Part shown: piece by piece, positions 6,940 through 8,921 of the stretch
How positions within the stretch are numbered: position 1 is the first letter of the stretch
Layout of the letters: every line of letters starts with the position of its first letter
NCBI GenBank assembly: GCA_030539415.1
Contig: JAUNSE010000057.1
Coordinates: 1-8,921 of the forward strand
Source: Desulfovibrionaceae bacterium
GTDB lineage: Bacteria > Desulfobacterota > Desulfovibrionia > Desulfovibrionales > Desulfovibrionaceae
Direction of reading: 5' to 3'
Length of the DNA stretch: 8,921 nt
Translations under genes and position numbers: made by a program
The notes under the pieces: generated by a model
Database searches by the model: none
Told to the model about the DNA's origin: nothing
Seen by the model: the letters and a program-made list of their open reading frames with translations, nothing else

Positions 6940-6978
6940 AAAAGGAGACGAGGACCATGTTCCCGTCTCCTTTTTTTT
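6940..6978 (+). terminator. Strong terminator or attenuator between rplT and pheS
   Basis: AAAAGGAGACG (6940-6950) pairs perfectly over eleven positions with CGTCTCCTTTT (6964-6974) around a thirteen-base loop, and the T run continues to 6978, eight T in all. As a terminator it would end the thrS-rplT transcript. pheS follows only 57 bases later with no clear promoter, so it may act as an attenuator. The 5' arm contains the ribosome binding site, and the loop the ATG, of a Phe-rich small frame. Confidence 0.85.
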
Positions 6979-7004
6979 CATGTCCGCATTTTTTTATGTG
7001 CTGA
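6957..7004 (+). CDS. Candidate Phe-rich leader peptide upstream of pheS (pheM-like)
   Basis: This fifteen-codon frame reads MFPSPFFSCPHFFMC and then stops with TGA, 31 bases before pheS. Five of its fifteen residues are Phe, in one single and two adjacent pairs. GGAG at 6944-6947 lies nine bases before the ATG, a credible ribosome binding site. In enterobacteria the 14-residue PheM leader, also with five Phe, sits at the same place between rplT and pheS and controls pheST by attenuation. The geometry here differs: the start lies in the terminator loop and four of the Phe codons fall in two T runs. T runs encode Phe by nature, so the richness could be a by-product of the terminator. The second T run (6989-6995) is not needed by the first hairpin, which favours a real leader somewhat. 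Existence and function are inferred. Confidence 0.4.
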   Translation: MFPSPFFSCPHFFMC

Positions 7005-7008
7005 TGTA

Positions 7009-7022
7009 GCCGGAATTCCGGC
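7009..7022 (+). other. 14-base perfect palindrome before pheS
   Basis: GCCGGAATTCCGGC is a perfect palindrome, also able to form a five-pair RNA hairpin with an AATT loop. It lies between the stop of the Phe-rich small frame and the weak pheS ribosome binding site, where it could affect initiation or bind a dimeric protein. Confidence 0.5.
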
Positions 7023-7035
7023 CGGATGGACCACA

Positions 7036-8070
7036 ATGGATGTGATTTCTTCTCTGGAACAGCTTGCCCCCGAACTGGAACAGGGCCTTGCCGAGGTTTC
7101 CTCTGCCGAAGACCTTGAAGGCCTGCGCGTGGAATTTCTCGGCCGCAAGGGCCGCCTCGCCGCCATCATGAGCGCGCTCCCCACGCTTGACGCGGCCGAC
7201 CGCCCCCGGGCCGGCAAGGCCGCCAACGAGGTCAAGGAAAAACTTACCACTCTTTTTGAGGCGCGCAGGGAACGGCTCATGGCCGAAAAGGAAGAGGAGT
7301 TCCTGCGCCGCTTCGACGCGACCCTTCCCGGACGCCGCCCCTGGGAGGGCTCCAGGCATCCCATCACGCTGACCATGGAGAAAATCTGCTCCGTCTTCCA
7401 GCAGCTCGGCTTCGACATCGAGAGCGGCCCGGAAGTGGAGACGGACTACTACAATTTCGAGGCGCTCAACCTGCCGCCCGAGCATCCGGCCCGCGACATG
7501 CAGGACACCCTGTACATCTCGGACAAGGTCGTGCTCCGCACCCAGACCTCGGCCGTGCAGGTGCACACCATGGAGAAGCGCCGTCCCCCCGTGGCCATTG
7601 TGGCCCCCGGCAAGGTCTACCGCCGCGACTCCGACGTGACCCACACGCCCATGTTTCATCAGGTGGAAGGCCTGATGGTCGGCGAGCACGTGACTCTGGC
7701 CCATCTGCGCGGCATCCTCACCGCATTCAGCCAGGCCATGTTCGGCTCCCAGACCAAGGTCCGCTTCCGTCCCAGCTTCTTCCCCTTCACCGAACCCTCG
7801 GCCGAAGTGGACATCTCCTGCTGCCTGTGCAACGGCAAGGGTCATGTGAACGGCGCCCCCTGCCGCGTCTGCAAGACCACCGGCTGGCTGGAAATTCTGG
7901 GCTGCGGCATGGTCGACCCGGCTGTGTACGGCTACGTGAACTATCCCGAGGACATCACCGGCTTCGCCTTCGGCCTCGGCGTCGAGCGCGTGGCCATGCT
8001 GACCTACGGTCTCGGCGACCTGCGCATGTTCTTCGAGAACGACGGCCGCTTCCTGCGCCAGTTCTGCTAG
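7036..8070 (+). CDS. pheS: Phenylalanine-tRNA ligase alpha subunit
   Basis: The catalytic subunit of the cytosolic alpha2beta2 PheRS that charges tRNA-Phe. It has 344 residues, within the family range. The N-terminal 1-90 is the coiled-coil tRNA-binding arm. The class-II core has motif 1 around GFDIESGPEVETDYYNFEAL at 125-144, HPARDMQDTLY at 150-160, motif 2 with YRRDSDVTHTPMFHQVEG at 195-212 and FRPSFFPFTEPSAEVD at 244-259, and motif 3 GFAFGLGVERVAML at 309-322. Cys262-263, 265, 276 and 279 form a paired CxxC insert resembling a DnaJ zinc-binding repeat; Bacillus-type PheS has a similar insert. The ATG at 7036 has only weak GGA elements upstream, so initiation may depend on coupling or the leader. 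A small exported-protein gene follows before pheT. Confidence 0.97.
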   Translation: MDVISSLEQLAPELEQGLAEVSSAEDLEGLRVEFLGRKGRLAAIMSALPTLDAADRPRAGKAANEVKEKLTTLFEARRERLMAEKEEEFLRRFDATLPGRRPWEGSRHPITLTMEKICSVFQQLGFDIESGPEVETDYYNFEALNLPPEHPARDMQDTLYISDKVVLRTQTSAVQVHTMEKRRPPVAIVAPGKVYRRDSDVTHTPMFHQVEGLMVGEHVTLAHLRGILTAFSQAMFGSQTKVRFRPSFFPFTEPSAEVDISCCLCNGKGHVNGAPCRVCKTTGWLEILGCGMVDPAVYGYVNYPEDITGFAFGLGVERVAMLTYGLGDLRMFFENDGRFLRQFC

Positions 8071-8087
8071 TGCGGGCCGACGCGTTC

Positions 8088-8429
8088 ATGGCCTTCCGCC
8101 ACCCTGGATTTTCGGCCGCGATTCTGCTCGCCGCGCTGCTGGCCCTGCCCGCTCTGCCGGTCTGCCAGCCCTGCGAGGCGCTTGCCGCCACCGAAGGATT
8201 CTCCACGTCGCCGTCTCCGCCGCAGACGGGCCTCGAGCCCACCGGCGAGCCGCTCAAGAACCGCAAGCAGCCTGTCATAGGCTCCTTCACCGACGCATAC
8301 GGCAATCCCATCACCGGCGAAATGCCGGAGAAGAAGGTCAAGAAGCGTCTCAGGCCCGGAGCCTACGGCGGCGCACCGCAGACCGAGCGGCCCCTGCCGG
8401 ATCCCGAAGACCAGAGCCCCGTCTGGTAG
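8088..8429 (+). CDS. Small probable exported protein between pheS and pheT
   Basis: I do not recognise this protein. From ATG at 8088 it has 113 residues. The N-terminus looks like a signal peptide: Arg4 and His5, then a hydrophobic stretch at about 8-25 (GFSAAILLAALLALPALP). Cleavage is plausible after EALA, near residue 34. A Cys at 26 follows LPV, a poor match to a lipoprotein box. The rest is low in hydrophobic residues and rich in Pro, Gly, Lys and Glu, with PVIGSFTDAYGNPITGE at about 63-79 and a PEKKVKKRLRPG patch, so it may be largely unfolded and periplasmic. An in-frame GTG at 8070 overlaps the pheS stop by one base and would add six residues. No clear ribosome binding site precedes either start, so translation may be coupled to pheS. 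An insertion between pheS and pheT is unusual. Confidence 0.7.
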   Translation: MAFRHPGFSAAILLAALLALPALPVCQPCEALAATEGFSTSPSPPQTGLEPTGEPLKNRKQPVIGSFTDAYGNPITGEMPEKKVKKRLRPGAYGGAPQTERPLPDPEDQSPVW

Positions 8430-8473
8430 GCCGGCATGCCCGCCCTTCCGCCTCATCAATTTCTGCTTTTCAT

Positions 8474-8488
8474 GACGCCCCCTGCGTC
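8474..8488 (+). other. Small hairpin before the pheT ribosome binding site
   Basis: GACGC and GCGTC form a five-pair stem with a five-base CCCCT loop, ending directly against the AAGGTG ribosome binding site of pheT. No T run follows. It could tune pheT translation; the stem is short enough to be chance. Confidence 0.3.
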
Positions 8489-8498
8489 AAGGTGACAT

Positions 8499-8921
8499 AT
8501 GCTGCTGTCTCTTTCCTGGTTGCGAGAGTTCGTCCCCTACGAGGGCACTGCCGAGGCCCTGGCCGACCGCCTGACCATGCTTGGCCTCGAGCTTGAGGAA
8601 CTCGTCCATCCCTTCAAGGACATCGAGTCCATCGTTGTGGGCAAGGTCGTCGAATGCGCCCCCCATCCCAATTCCGACCACATGCATGTCTGCAGGGTGG
8701 ACGCGGGACAGGGAGAGCTGCTGCCCATCGTCTGCGGCGCGCCCAATGTGGCCGCCGGCCAGACCGTGGCCGTCGCCACCGTGGGCACCGCCATGCCCGG
8801 CGGCCTAGTGATCAAGAAGGCCAAGCTGCGCGGCGAGCCGTCCTACGGCATGATCTGCTCCGAGCGCGAAATGGGCCTGAGCGACAATCACGACGGCATT
8901 CTGGTGCTGCCTGACACGCTC
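8499..8921 (+). CDS. pheT: Phenylalanine-tRNA ligase beta subunit, N-terminal 141 residues (cut by window edge)
   Basis: The beta subunit pairs with PheS, carries the editing site against tyrosine and contributes to tRNA binding. Only 141 of about 800 residues are in the window, and the frame is open to the right edge. The start MLLSLSWLREFVPYEG is typical. Residues about 40-140 form the OB-fold tRNA-binding domain, with PHPNSDHMHVCRVD at 55-68, IVCGAPNV at 77-84 and KLRGEPSYGMICSEREMGL at 109-127. The ATG at 8499 has AAGGTG four bases upstream. A 69-base gap separates it from the small exported-protein gene, with no terminator seen, so it is probably cotranscribed with pheS. Confidence 0.97.
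   Translation, partial: MLLSLSWLREFVPYEGTAEALADRLTMLGLELEELVHPFKDIESIVVGKVVECAPHPNSDHMHVCRVDAGQGELLPIVCGAPNVAAGQTVAVATVGTAMPGGLVIKKAKLRGEPSYGMICSEREMGLSDNHDGILVLPDTL

Overview
The window is GC-rich (codon third positions are strongly G/C) and looks like a bacterial chromosome. The gene order thrS-infC-rpmI-rplT-pheS-pheT, the sequence style of the proteins, and a divergent dut-argD pair suggest a delta-type proteobacterium (Desulfobacterota), most likely a Desulfovibrio relative. That assignment is from recall of families and gene order, not from a search.

Layout. At the left, on the minus strand, are dut (dUTPase) and argD (acetylornithine aminotransferase, cut by the window edge), in that transcription order and 32 bases apart. 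A 501-base non-coding gap follows. Read on the minus strand it holds a possible promoter, several hairpins and a terminator-like hairpin just before dut. trmFO (tRNA m5U54 methyltransferase) then runs rightward, followed by a complete tRNA-Val(GAC) with a good promoter, an A/T-rich upstream block and a strong terminator.

From 3719 a rightward translation cluster begins: thrS, infC (overlapping thrS, apparently starting with the rare codon ATA), rpmI and rplT. A strong hairpin with a run of eight T closes this part. Only 57 bases after that T run comes pheS, then a small unrecognised gene for a probable exported protein, then pheT (cut by the right edge).

The genes are mainly housekeeping: threonine and phenylalanine charging, initiation factor 3, two large-subunit proteins, a tRNA and a tRNA modifier. 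The interest lies in the control regions. The best candidate is a 15-codon Phe-rich reading frame (MFPSPFFSCPHFFMC, five Phe) with its own ribosome binding site between rplT and pheS. It sits where enterobacteria carry the pheM leader peptide, but is arranged differently because it overlaps the terminator. Other points are the ATA start of infC, structured leaders before rpmI and rplT that fit L20 feedback control, and the terminator-like hairpin before dut. I saw no mobile element, CRISPR array, phage gene or defence system, so I do not claim a new multi-gene system here.
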